Below are positions 1 through 6,444 of a stretch of DNA of 8,166 bases, one piece after another. The stretch is from Saprospiraceae bacterium UBA7328 (GTDB taxonomy: Bacteria > Bacteroidota > Bacteroidia > Chitinophagales > Saprospiraceae): positions 1-8,166 of the forward strand of contig DKPS01000109.1 of the NCBI GenBank assembly GCA_002471345.1. Direction: 5' to 3'. Positions within the stretch are counted from its first letter, which is position 1. Every line of letters starts with the position of its first letter. Under the pieces are notes generated by a model. That model saw nothing but the letters and a program-made list of their open reading frames with translations. It was not told the DNA's origin and did not search any database. The translations under genes were made by a program, and so were the position numbers.

Positions 1-601
1 TCCATGCATATACGGGCACTATGAAATTAGGTCTATTTACTTCTTGAGATTTGTAAGTAGCTTCCATAGTAACTGCACCACCTGCAGAGAATCCCATAAG
101 TCCTATTTTATCAGATTCAACGCCATATTCTTGCACGTTTTTTCTGATGTGAGTGATTGCATTTAAAGCATCTTCGTGAGCATATTTGAGCATATTTGAG
201 GCCTTCTTCCCTACTCCCATGCCATCGTCACTCAAATCTTCAGCTCCATCATCTCCTGTAGGTACGAGTCTATACTTTAAAACAAAAGCTGTTACTCCTT
301 GATCAGTTAACCATTTTGCTACCTGATTCCCTTCAGATTCTATGGATAACAAATACATTCCTCCTCCTGGGCAAATAACCATACTTGTACCATTTGCTTT
401 AGCTGGATCCGGTCTAAAGACTTCCATTGTTGGTATAGAAACATTAGCTACTGTCTGAGTTTGCCAAGTATTGTTAAAATAAGAGCTTTCCTCGTTTGGC
501 CATTCTACATCAGATGGAGAATTATTCACTTGAATTTGCACTATTTCTTGAGCAGAAATGGATACTGAAATCATAAGAACAATAATTGTAATGAAACGCA
601 T
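1..601 (-). CDS. Exported alpha/beta hydrolase (esterase-like, BD-FAE type), 3' end beyond window
   Basis: The first 200 residues are visible, translated by hand from ATG at 599-601 with no internal stop; the C-terminus lies beyond the left edge. Residues 1-17 form a signal peptide (hydrophobic core, then ISA before Gln18), so the protein is predicted to be exported. A CPGGGMY oxyanion-hole motif is at 77-83, followed by a segment ending VLKYRL (107-112), and the nucleophile elbow GFSAGG at 170-175 gives Ser172 as the catalytic serine. These are hallmarks of the BD-FAE/acetylxylan-esterase-like hydrolases frequent in Bacteroidota. The catalytic Asp and His would lie in the missing part. The likely reaction is hydrolysis of a carboxylic ester, for example acyl groups on plant or algal polysaccharide; the substrate is not visible. 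It starts 16 bp after the aldolase-like gene, so the two are probably cotranscribed. The start is preceded by an A-rich stretch, not a Shine-Dalgarno site. Confidence 0.88.
   Translation of the reverse strand, partial: MRFITIIVLMISVSISAQEIVQIQVNNSPSDVEWPNEESSYFNNTWQTQTVANVSIPTMEVFRPDPAKANGTSMVICPGGGMYLLSIESEGNQVAKWLTDQGVTAFVLKYRLVPTGDDGAEDLSDDGMGVGKKASNMLKYAHEDALNAITHIRKNVQEYGVESDKIGLMGFSAGGAVTMEATYKSQEVNRPNFIVPVYAW
177..200. repeat. 10-bp tandem repeat (2.4 copies) inside the hydrolase gene
   Basis: The unit TGAGCATATT occurs twice in direct succession (177-186, 187-196) and is followed by a partial third copy, TGAG. It encodes part of the segment around residues 134-143 of the hydrolase. 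Because 10 is not a multiple of 3, gain or loss of one unit would shift the frame; as written the frame is open on both sides. It may be chance or an old slippage event. Confidence 0.6.
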
Positions 602-617
602 TTTAATCTGTTTTTAA

Positions 618-1400
618 TTAGGAAGTCAATTCAGGATATGCAGTTATAATATCTTGCCAAATAGGTTGATACTGAAACCAGCCTGCAGCAGGAAAGCCCA
701 CTTCATTGTCTCTTGTGCTCCGAGCAGTAGCAGGATCAATTGGAATCGGTTTTATTCCTGTACTTTCAGCCAGAATCTGAGCATGGCAGCATCGCTCCAT
801 ACAAATGAACCACCAAGCAGCCTCTTCTACATTGGCTCCTACAGTAAGAAGACCATGATTTTTGAGAATTGCGGCCTTTTTATCTTGCAAAGCCTTTGCT
901 ATGTTGTCTCCTTCGGAAGTATCCAAAACCACTCCTGTATAATCATCATAAATAGCATGGTCTTCAAAAAAAGCACATGCATCTTGGGTCAATGGATCAA
1001 GTAACCTACCCAAGCATGACCATGTTTTTCCGTAAACAGAATGAGAATGGGCTGCAGCAATCACATCAGGTCTTGCTGCATGTACTCTTGAATGAATAGC
1101 AAAAGCTGCTTGATTGAGATTTTCATGCTTACCTTCTACAATTTTACCATCATGATCAACTAAGATTAAGTCTGAAGCGGTCATTCTATTAAATGATATG
1201 CCGAATGGATTTACCCAAAACATGTCTTCATGTTCTGGATCACGAGCTGTAATATGCCCTGCGACACCTTCAGAAAATCCAAATTTTCCAAATACTCGGA
1301 ATGCTCCCGCTAATTGTATTTTTCTATGTTGCCTTTCTTCTTCAATAGAAGCCCTCGTTGGGACCATTCCCTTCACATGTTCTGGATTTCTTACTGCCAT
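618..1400 (-). CDS. Class II aldolase/adducin family protein
   Basis: A 260-residue cytoplasmic protein (no signal peptide) spanning one class II aldolase/adducin domain, about residues 25-215. Visible family features are the N-terminal FGFSEGVAGHIT segment (41-51), the WVNPFG loop (62-67), the metal-binding HSH (His118, His120) after RPD, and NHG with the third metal histidine, His182. In E. coli fuculose-1-phosphate aldolase a catalytic Glu lies 11 residues before the conserved RPD; here that position is Ala99. This places the protein with the metal-binding but not clearly aldolytic members, so the reaction is unknown. The whole sequence resembles a subgroup of about 250-260 residues widespread in Proteobacteria and Actinobacteria. 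It is the first gene of a probable two-gene unit with the exported hydrolase and is divergent from a 2-hydroxyacid dehydrogenase. The leader before ATG is A-rich (AACAAAAAGA), typical for Bacteroidota. Confidence 0.9.
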   Translation of the reverse strand: MAVRNPEHVKGMVPTRASIEEERQHRKIQLAGAFRVFGKFGFSEGVAGHITARDPEHEDMFWVNPFGISFNRMTASDLILVDHDGKIVEGKHENLNQAAFAIHSRVHAARPDVIAAAHSHSVYGKTWSCLGRLLDPLTQDACAFFEDHAIYDDYTGVVLDTSEGDNIAKALQDKKAAILKNHGLLTVGANVEEAAWWFICMERCCHAQILAESTGIKPIPIDPATARSTRDNEVGFPAAGWFQYQPIWQDIITAYPELTS

Positions 1401-1423
1401 ATTCTTTTTGTTGTATAAATATT

Positions 1424-1457
1424 AATTACCTCTATATTGATATTGAAGAAGGTAATT
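1424..1457. promoter_or_regulatory. Weak inverted repeat AATTACC...GGTAATT in the divergent gap
   Basis: Arms AATTACC (1424-1430) and GGTAATT (1451-1457) match perfectly across a 20-base spacer, just upstream of the aldolase-like gene. In this AT-rich gap it could be a bipartite regulator site or chance; nothing else supports a function. Confidence 0.2.
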
Positions 1458-1476
1458 TATAAAAAGAATACATTAA

Positions 1477-1491
1477 AAGAGTTCAACTCTT
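1477..1491. promoter_or_regulatory. Perfect 15-bp palindrome, candidate operator of the divergent genes
   Basis: AAGAGTT-C-AACTCTT has seven-base arms around one central base. It lies in the 144-bp gap between the aldolase-like gene, whose start is 76 bp away, and the hydroxyacid dehydrogenase, whose start is 53 bp away. The central position suits a dimeric repressor or activator acting on both transcripts. It has no T-tract and lies between two 5' ends, so a terminator is unlikely. The binding protein is unknown. Confidence 0.4.
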
Positions 1492-1544
1492 GAAAATAAT
1501 TTTAGACTTGTCTTTATTTTTCATGTCACAAAAGAATCATTAGA

Positions 1545-2510
1545 ATGAGTTTTCCTAACAGACCAAAAATATTGATTACATGGCCTCTAAATCCAATGCG
1601 TTTTGATTCCCTTCAGGATAAATTTCAAATTGATGTTCTAAAAAACATTCAGAATCGTAGAACTGAAGTTTTAGAAAAAATTGAACATTATGATGGCATG
1701 TTAAATATGAACATAGTTGTAAATGAGGAACTTTATTCAAAAGCCAAGAAATTAAAAATTGTAGCAAATTATGGAGTTGGTTATGACAATATTGATACTG
1801 CTGCCGCTCAAAAGCTTGGAATAGCCGTATCAAATACACCTAGGTCGACTACAAATCCTACCGCTAACCACATGATAGGATTAATGCTCACATTAATGAG
1901 AAAAATATCCAATCACGATAGAAGATTAAAATCAAATTCATTAGAAGACTGGTACAACAGTAAAGAATTAGGACATTCTCCAGAAGGAAAGACTTTAGGA
2001 ATTATAGGAATGGGAAGAATAGGTAAGGCTGTAGCGAAAAGAGCTAAAGCTCTAGAAATGAAAGTAATTTATTTCAATAGAAATAGACTCTTAGCGGAAA
2101 TTGAAGCTGAATCGGATGTCTCATATGCAGATTTAAACACTCTTCTATCTTCATCGGATATTATTTCTATTCACACCCCTCTGAATGATACCACAAGAGA
2201 CATAATATCCAAAAAAGAACTTGATATGATGAAACCAAGTTCATACCTGATTAATACTGCTAGGGGTGGAGTAATAAATGAGAATGATCTCATAACACAT
2301 CTTCAATCTGAAAAAATAGCAGGAGCTGCAATCGATGTTTTTGAAAATGAGCCTAATGCCAACCCAGCATTTTTTGAATTAAACAATGTAGTCCTTACAC
2401 CGCATAGTGGTACTGGTACTCATGAAGCAAGAGCGAATATGATGAATGAGGCTTTAGGAAATATTATAGCCTTTCTCAATGGAGAAGAAATGACATCTAG
2501 AATTGTTTAG
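1545..2510 (+). CDS. D-isomer-specific 2-hydroxyacid dehydrogenase (glyoxylate/hydroxypyruvate reductase-like)
   Basis: A 321-residue protein, the usual length for the family, which reversibly reduces 2-keto acids to D-2-hydroxyacids with NAD(P)H in the cytoplasm. The outer catalytic domain (about 1-105 and 290-321) surrounds a Rossmann domain (about 106-289). Visible are NYGVGYDNID (75-84), the dinucleotide motif GMGRIG (155-160), NTARGG with substrate-binding Arg240, DVFENEP with catalytic Glu269, and TPHSG with catalytic His287, so the catalytic set is complete. The end of the second Rossmann strand reads YFNRN (176-180) and not an acidic residue, which suggests NADP(H) use; this is inference. 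The substrate cannot be fixed: glyoxylate, hydroxypyruvate and sugar-acid-derived keto acids are all possible. It precedes the Gfo/Idh/MocA gene on the same strand by 142 bp, so cotranscription is possible but not certain, and it is divergent from the aldolase/hydrolase pair. Confidence 0.93.
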   Translation: MSFPNRPKILITWPLNPMRFDSLQDKFQIDVLKNIQNRRTEVLEKIEHYDGMLNMNIVVNEELYSKAKKLKIVANYGVGYDNIDTAAAQKLGIAVSNTPRSTTNPTANHMIGLMLTLMRKISNHDRRLKSNSLEDWYNSKELGHSPEGKTLGIIGMGRIGKAVAKRAKALEMKVIYFNRNRLLAEIEAESDVSYADLNTLLSSSDIISIHTPLNDTTRDIISKKELDMMKPSSYLINTARGGVINENDLITHLQSEKIAGAAIDVFENEPNANPAFFELNNVVLTPHSGTGTHEARANMMNEALGNIIAFLNGEEMTSRIV

Positions 2511-2557
2511 TTTCCAGAAGTTATATGTCCACATACAATCTTTTTATAAGCCAAAAT

Positions 2558-2580
2558 TTTCATAAATAATTCTTATGAAA
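2558..2580. other. AT-rich hairpin between dehydrogenase and oxidoreductase genes
   Basis: Arms TTTCATAA (2558-2565) and TTATGAAA (2573-2580) are perfectly complementary around a 7-base loop. The hairpin begins 47 bp after the dehydrogenase stop and ends 72 bp before the next start. It lacks GC pairs and a following T-run, so it is a poor intrinsic terminator; it could be a regulator site for the second gene. The rest of the 142-bp gap has only a weak sigma70-like pair, TTGAAA at 2589 and CATATT at 2613. Confidence 0.3.
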
Positions 2581-2652
2581 CCCAATTATTGAAAACATGA
2601 GGTGCATTTTATCATATTGATTCCTATTTTAGACGATCTGAAAATTTGACAA

Positions 2653-4134
2653 ATGAATAAAAAGAAAAATAGTGTACATCCATCCAGAAGAGGATTTATG
2701 AAATCTACTGCTTCAGCAGCGGCAGGATTCATGATAGTACCTCGCCATGTCTTAGGTGGAAAAGGATTTATAGCGCCGTCAGACAAATTAAACATTGCTT
2801 GTATAGGTGCCGGTGGAAAAGGCTGGTCTGACATTAGGAATGCATATGCTGATGGTGAGAATAATGTAGTAGCAATTTGTGATATTGATACAAAACTCGC
2901 TAAAAACGCAATGGAAAAATGGCCAAAAGCTAAATTCTATAAGGACTTTAGAATTATGCTTAGCGAAATGAAGGATGAGATTGATGCCGTTACTATATCA
3001 GGTCCTGACCATATGCATGGTGTCGCAGCTATGTCAGCTATGAGAGAAGGAATGCATGTATATGTACAAAAGCCATTAACGCATAATATTTATGAAGCAA
3101 GGCAGCTCACTGAAGGAGCAAGGAAGCATAAAGTAGTGTCTCAAATGGGAAATCAAGGAGCCTCCAATCCGGCCCAACAACAACTAGTAGATTGGTACAA
3201 TGCAGGTGAAATAGGCACTGTGAATGAAGTACATGTATGGACTAATAGACCAGTTTGGCCACAAGGAATTCCATTTCCATCAGAAAAGCCTGAAATGCCC
3301 ACTCATTTAAACAAAGAAGATTGGGATCTCTTTATAGGACCAGCAGAGTATATGGATTATCACCCATTGTTTCACCCGTTCAAATGGAGAGGATGGTGGA
3401 ATTTCGGTACTGGAGCACTCGGAGATATGGGATGTCATTTAATTGATAGTCCTTTCAGAATATTAGAATTGGGATATCCTACTGAAGTAGAATGTAGTGT
3501 AGGGCAAGTATTCACGAGAGACTGGGTACCAGAATTTATACCTGAAGGATGCCCTCCAAGTGCAAGTGTACAGTTGAAATTTGGAGCTACAGAAAAGAAT
3601 CCATCAGATATTAAATTCAACTGGAGTGATGGAGGAATAAGACCTTTTCACCCAGACCTTATCCCAGCTGATCACTTTATTGGCGAGGAAGGAAGTGGAA
3701 ATGGGGTGATAATGATAGGTGATAAAGGAGTAATGAGTTGTGGAACATATGGCAGAGTGCCTAGACTTTATAAAAAAGGTCAGGAGATGGTAGAAATGCC
3801 AGATGATTATGAAGCAGGTATTCCTTATCAAGACAAACCTGAATCTGGACATCAGTATGCATGGACAAAAGCTTGTAAAGAAGGATTTGGCAGCAAAGCA
3901 CATCAATCATTGACCTCTTCGTTTGACTATAGTGGGCCTATGACTGAAACTGTTTTAATGGGCAACCTAGCTATAAGAAGTTACGCTCTTGCAAAAGAAG
4001 GAGAAAGTGGAAGAAGAGATTTCTTTGGTAGAAAGAAACTAATCTGGGATGGTGACAATATGAAGGTGACTAATTTTGAGGAAGCGAATCAATTTGTAGG
4101 CAGACCATATCGTGATGGGTGGAAGTTGATATAG
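2653..4134 (+). CDS. Tat-exported Gfo/Idh/MocA family oxidoreductase
   Basis: A 493-residue NAD(P)-dependent oxidoreductase of the glucose-fructose oxidoreductase/inositol dehydrogenase/MocA superfamily, which mostly act on sugars and cyclitols. Residues 1-36 carry a twin-arginine signal: SRRGFMK at 11-17, then a small-residue hydrophobic stretch (19-30). The folded, cofactor-loaded protein is therefore predicted to reach the periplasm or outer face. The start at 2653 is required to keep the twin arginines; the next ATG (2698) would remove them. The Rossmann domain has IGAGGKG at 51-57. The usual EKP motif is replaced by QKP at 139-141, keeping Lys140, a common variant in this subgroup. GALGDMGCHLID at 254-265 supplies the conserved active-site His262 and Asp265. 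Because the cofactor may be tightly bound, the protein could interconvert substrates without free NAD. The substrate is unknown. A strong terminator follows 22 bp after the stop. Confidence 0.92.
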   Translation: MNKKKNSVHPSRRGFMKSTASAAAGFMIVPRHVLGGKGFIAPSDKLNIACIGAGGKGWSDIRNAYADGENNVVAICDIDTKLAKNAMEKWPKAKFYKDFRIMLSEMKDEIDAVTISGPDHMHGVAAMSAMREGMHVYVQKPLTHNIYEARQLTEGARKHKVVSQMGNQGASNPAQQQLVDWYNAGEIGTVNEVHVWTNRPVWPQGIPFPSEKPEMPTHLNKEDWDLFIGPAEYMDYHPLFHPFKWRGWWNFGTGALGDMGCHLIDSPFRILELGYPTEVECSVGQVFTRDWVPEFIPEGCPPSASVQLKFGATEKNPSDIKFNWSDGGIRPFHPDLIPADHFIGEEGSGNGVIMIGDKGVMSCGTYGRVPRLYKKGQEMVEMPDDYEAGIPYQDKPESGHQYAWTKACKEGFGSKAHQSLTSSFDYSGPMTETVLMGNLAIRSYALAKEGESGRRDFFGRKKLIWDGDNMKVTNFEEANQFVGRPYRDGWKLI

Positions 4135-4156
4135 ATTCAATTCTACCATAAAACAT

Positions 4157-4193
4157 AAAGAGCTGATATTCAATTGAATGTTGGCTCTTTTTT
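4157..4193 (+). terminator. Rho-independent terminator after the Gfo/Idh/MocA gene
   Basis: The left arm 4157-4171 (starting AAAGAGC) pairs with 4176-4190 (ending GCTCTTT) over 15 consecutive positions, including three G-U pairs, around a 4-base AATT loop. Six T residues follow at 4188-4193. This is the clearest intrinsic terminator in the window and ends the dehydrogenase/oxidoreductase transcript. It covers the upstream-most in-frame ATG of the next gene (4178), which argues against that start. Confidence 0.85.
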
Positions 4194-4216
4194 ATTCAGT
4201 TAAACAAGTACAAAGA

Positions 4217-4747
4217 ATGTCCAACTCTTCAAATCAAATGCCCTACTTCATAAAACCATCCATAAATTTTTCATTAAGTGAGAAAGAAGAAGCTTATCAG
4301 CACGCCTTCACTGAACTAGGGTTATTATTAGAAGGTGAAAATGACACCATTCTTAAAATGTCCAGTATCAACTCTATACTAAAGACACATCTTCCCTACT
4401 TCTATTGGGTTGGATTTTATTTAGTGTCAAATGGAAGATTATCAATTGGGCCATATCAGGGGACTTTAGGATGCCTTCACATAGAATTAGGTAAAGGGGT
4501 ATGTGGTAATGTCGCAATGTCAAAACATACTAAAATTGTGGAGGATGTAGATATATTAGTTCAAGGCACTGAGCATATATCATGTGATCCAAATTCAAAA
4601 TCTGAAATTGTGATCCCAGTTTTTGATTCAAAAAAAGACCTTATTGCTGTTTTTGATGTAGACAGTACCCTTCCAAAATCATTCGATGTTGTAGATCAAA
4701 AGTATTTAGAGAGAATCATGATTAGATACTTTCAAGGCCAGGGCTGA
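4217..4747 (+). CDS. msrC: Free methionine-(R)-sulfoxide reductase, GAF-domain type
   Basis: Predicted to reduce free L-methionine-(R)-sulfoxide to methionine in the cytoplasm, using thioredoxin-linked reduction, as part of oxidative damage repair. Counting from ATG 4217 the protein has 176 residues; a single GAF domain covers about 40-160. WVGFYL (64-69), GPYQG (78-82) and SEIVIP (129-134) are family signatures. The three family cysteines are present: Cys86, Cys96 in GVCG, and Cys123 in HISCD, against Cys84, Cys94 and Cys118 in the E. coli enzyme as I recall it. This near-equal numbering favours the 4217 start. An in-frame ATG at 4178 adds 13 residues but sits inside the upstream terminator hairpin; ATG 4238 is a shorter alternative. 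ACAAAGA precedes 4217. The gene appears to be a single transcription unit, convergent with the symporter gene. It is functionally unrelated to its neighbours as far as can be seen. Confidence 0.92.
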   Translation: MSNSSNQMPYFIKPSINFSLSEKEEAYQHAFTELGLLLEGENDTILKMSSINSILKTHLPYFYWVGFYLVSNGRLSIGPYQGTLGCLHIELGKGVCGNVAMSKHTKIVEDVDILVQGTEHISCDPNSKSEIVIPVFDSKKDLIAVFDVDSTLPKSFDVVDQKYLERIMIRYFQGQG

Positions 4748-4750
4748 TAG

Positions 4751-4784
4751 CTGATTATTGAGATGATAACTCTTACAATATCAG
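4751..4784. other. Bulged hairpin in the convergent gap, possible weak terminator
   Basis: CTGATTATTG (4751-4760) pairs with CAATATCAG (4776-4784) with one bulged T, around a 15-base loop. It overlaps the 3' end of the symporter gene and follows the msrC stop by 3 bp. No T-run follows on either strand, so its role as a bidirectional terminator is uncertain. Confidence 0.25.
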
Positions 4785-6364
4785 TCAAGTGAATATCTCA
4801 TTTTGAGCAAAGAAGCAATTCTGGAAACTAGTATAATAGTTGTCAGCCCAGAAAACATGGCAAGTGTTCTAAAAGGAAAAAGAGATTGTCCTTCTGCCAT
4901 CATTGGATAATTGATAAAGGCTGGAATTCCTAAAGTCACATCTCCACCTCCAAAACGAAGAGTAGCAGCTACAACAAAACCAAAAGCAGCACCATATACG
5001 TTAGATTTTTTATCAAAAAGAGCACACACTAAAGGAGGGAAAAGTAGGCAGTACACAAAGTCACTACATAAAAACCATAACTCATATACACTTTCAATGT
5101 TCAGTGCTAAAATTGTTGCCGCTATTCCAATTATCCAAATACATCTCTTTAGGACTTTCGCTAGGTTAGTTGGTGTTATATTCGGTTTTACTAATGGTCG
5201 ATAAACATTCCAGGTGGACATAGATGCTGCTGAAAGAATAGAAGAATCAACAGAAGACATAACTGCTGCCGCTATAGCACCTAACCCTATTGCTCCAATT
5301 ATAGAAGGAGTCAGATACCTCATTACATGAGGAAGAACACTTGCTGAAGTTTCAGGAGCCGGCAGACCCATTGCGGCCCAATCTGTAACGGCTCCAATCA
5401 TTCCTATCATAGAGGCAGGAATAGCAGCCAAAATGCAAATAAAGGCCGCAAAAAAAGAAAGTCGTACTGCCGTATCAGCATCTTTTGCTGAAAGCACCCT
5501 TTGAAAATATACTTGCCAAGGTACACCCCCAAAAATAAGCAAGAGAGCATAGTCCCACCACTGCCAGTAGTATTCACCTAGAGCTCCTTTTGAGGGAAGA
5601 AGAGTTGCCAATGCACCCATTTTTTCTTGATAAAGGATCCAAGTGTCAGAAAATCCACCTAAATGACTAACAGCAAAAGGCAATACTAAAAGAAGTCCAA
5701 TAAAAAGCAAACTCAGCTGAAGCATGTCGGTTATTGCAACAGCCCATAATCCACCAATGGCAGTATAAGCAATTGCAATTAAAGCTGAAATCACAATAGC
5801 TGCTTGTAAGTTAATCCCGAGAATGATTCCGAAAGTAGTACCTAGGGCAGTGAGGATTGCTGCAGACCAAAATATCTCTCCACTGAGGGCAGGAAGGAAC
5901 AAAACTGAAGCCATTCTTTTACCAAATTTTTGTTCTAAAGGATCCAACATCGTTTTATATCCTTCATCTCTCATTTTTCGCGCAAAAAATAGTCCACCTA
6001 CAATCAAACTGAGTGCATAACCCCATGGAGCCTGTACCCAAATCAACCCAAATCCAGTATTATAAGTATTCTCTGCTGTTCCATTGATAAACCCTCCTCC
6101 TATCCACGTGGCACTCATAGTGAAAATGGCCATAAAAAGAGGAATCTTTCGACCTGCTAATAATACTTCATTTACATCTTCCTCAGATTTCCTTGCTGAG
6201 GCGTAAATACCAAAACCAACAATTCCGATGTAGAAAAATCCAACTATTAGTAGACTCGTCCATGAGACATCAGATGCGGTAAAATAAAAAATATAAATAG
6301 TTGATAATGACAGCAGAATGGTCATTATGATAATACTTTGAATAGTACTTTTATCTAATCTCAT
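4781..6364 (-). CDS. Sodium:solute symporter, probable high-affinity choline transporter (CHT1/SLC5A7-like)
   Basis: A 527-residue inner-membrane protein of the SSS (SLC5) family with about 13-14 hydrophobic segments, predicted to import choline with Na+. From memory of human CHT1, the similarity is unusually direct: FTMSATWIGGG (81-91), FINGTAE (92-98), QAPWGYALSL (111-120), GGLFFARKMR (123-132), TMLDP (138-142), GGVPWQVYFQRVLS (279-292) and AAAVMSSVDSSILSA (365-379) all have near-identical counterparts. Trp87, Tyr116, Trp166 and Trp283 align with CHT1 Trp62, Tyr91, Trp141 and Trp254, recalled as the aromatic cage around choline's quaternary ammonium. The N-terminus is about 25 residues longer than in CHT1 and holds an extra hydrophobic segment (9-28); the long cytoplasmic tail of the animal protein is absent. 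The divergent neighbour encodes phosphatidylcholine synthase, which consumes choline and strongly supports the substrate. Proline or another solute is less likely. Confidence 0.93.
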   Translation of the reverse strand: MRLDKSTIQSIIIMTILLSLSTIYIFYFTASDVSWTSLLIVGFFYIGIVGFGIYASARKSEEDVNEVLLAGRKIPLFMAIFTMSATWIGGGFINGTAENTYNTGFGLIWVQAPWGYALSLIVGGLFFARKMRDEGYKTMLDPLEQKFGKRMASVLFLPALSGEIFWSAAILTALGTTFGIILGINLQAAIVISALIAIAYTAIGGLWAVAITDMLQLSLLFIGLLLVLPFAVSHLGGFSDTWILYQEKMGALATLLPSKGALGEYYWQWWDYALLLIFGGVPWQVYFQRVLSAKDADTAVRLSFFAAFICILAAIPASMIGMIGAVTDWAAMGLPAPETSASVLPHVMRYLTPSIIGAIGLGAIAAAVMSSVDSSILSAASMSTWNVYRPLVKPNITPTNLAKVLKRCIWIIGIAATILALNIESVYELWFLCSDFVYCLLFPPLVCALFDKKSNVYGAAFGFVVAATLRFGGGDVTLGIPAFINYPMMAEGQSLFPFRTLAMFSGLTTIILVSRIASLLKMRYSLD

Positions 6365-6386
6365 CGAATTCTCAACTCAGGAAGTG

Positions 6387-6403
6387 CAAAATAGATTATT
6401 TTG
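6387..6403. promoter_or_regulatory. Perfect inverted repeat, candidate operator of the choline/PC module
   Basis: CAAAATA-GAT-TATTTTG has perfect seven-base arms and a 3-base spacer, in the 80-bp gap between the symporter and Pcs genes. The right arm overlaps the TTGACA-like element at 6401. It begins 22 bp before the symporter start on the other strand. The layout suits one dimeric regulator controlling both divergent genes, perhaps in response to choline; the regulator is not in this window. AT-rich chance symmetry is not excluded. Confidence 0.4.
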
Positions 6404-6432
6404 ACATCTTTGATTCCTTAGCTTTCTATAAA
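6401..6432 (+). promoter_or_regulatory. Possible promoter for pcs
   Basis: TTGACA at 6401-6406 and TATAAA at 6427-6432 resemble -35 and -10 elements, but the 20-base spacer is longer than the usual 17, and the Bacteroidota primary sigma factor prefers other motifs. If real, transcription would start near 6440. That makes the TTG at 6445 nearly leaderless and gives the ATG at 6478 a leader of just under 40 bases. Confidence 0.3.
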
Positions 6433-6444
6433 CGACAAAACATT

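Noticed and set aside
654..1004. Plus-strand open frame of 116 codons opposite the aldolase-like gene
   Set aside because: It is fully antisense to a well-supported conserved gene, its product has no recognisable motif, and its composition is that of a reverse-strand shadow.
2524..2540. TATGT-CC-ACATA followed by a short T-run after the dehydrogenase gene, considered as a terminator
   Set aside because: The stem is only five pairs with a two-base loop that cannot close properly, so a stable hairpin is unlikely.
3604..3906. Minus-strand 100-codon open frame opposite the Gfo/Idh/MocA gene
   Set aside because: The opposite strand encodes a conserved oxidoreductase across the whole stretch; the antisense product shows no domain.
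4911..5204. Plus-strand 97-codon frame antisense to the symporter
   Set aside because: The product is basic and low in structure, as expected from the complement of membrane-protein codons, and the symporter motifs occupy the other strand.
4781..6364. Symporter considered as a proline or sugar (PutP/SGLT-type) transporter
   Set aside because: Motifs and the aromatic residues match CHT1 much better, and the divergent phosphatidylcholine synthase needs choline.
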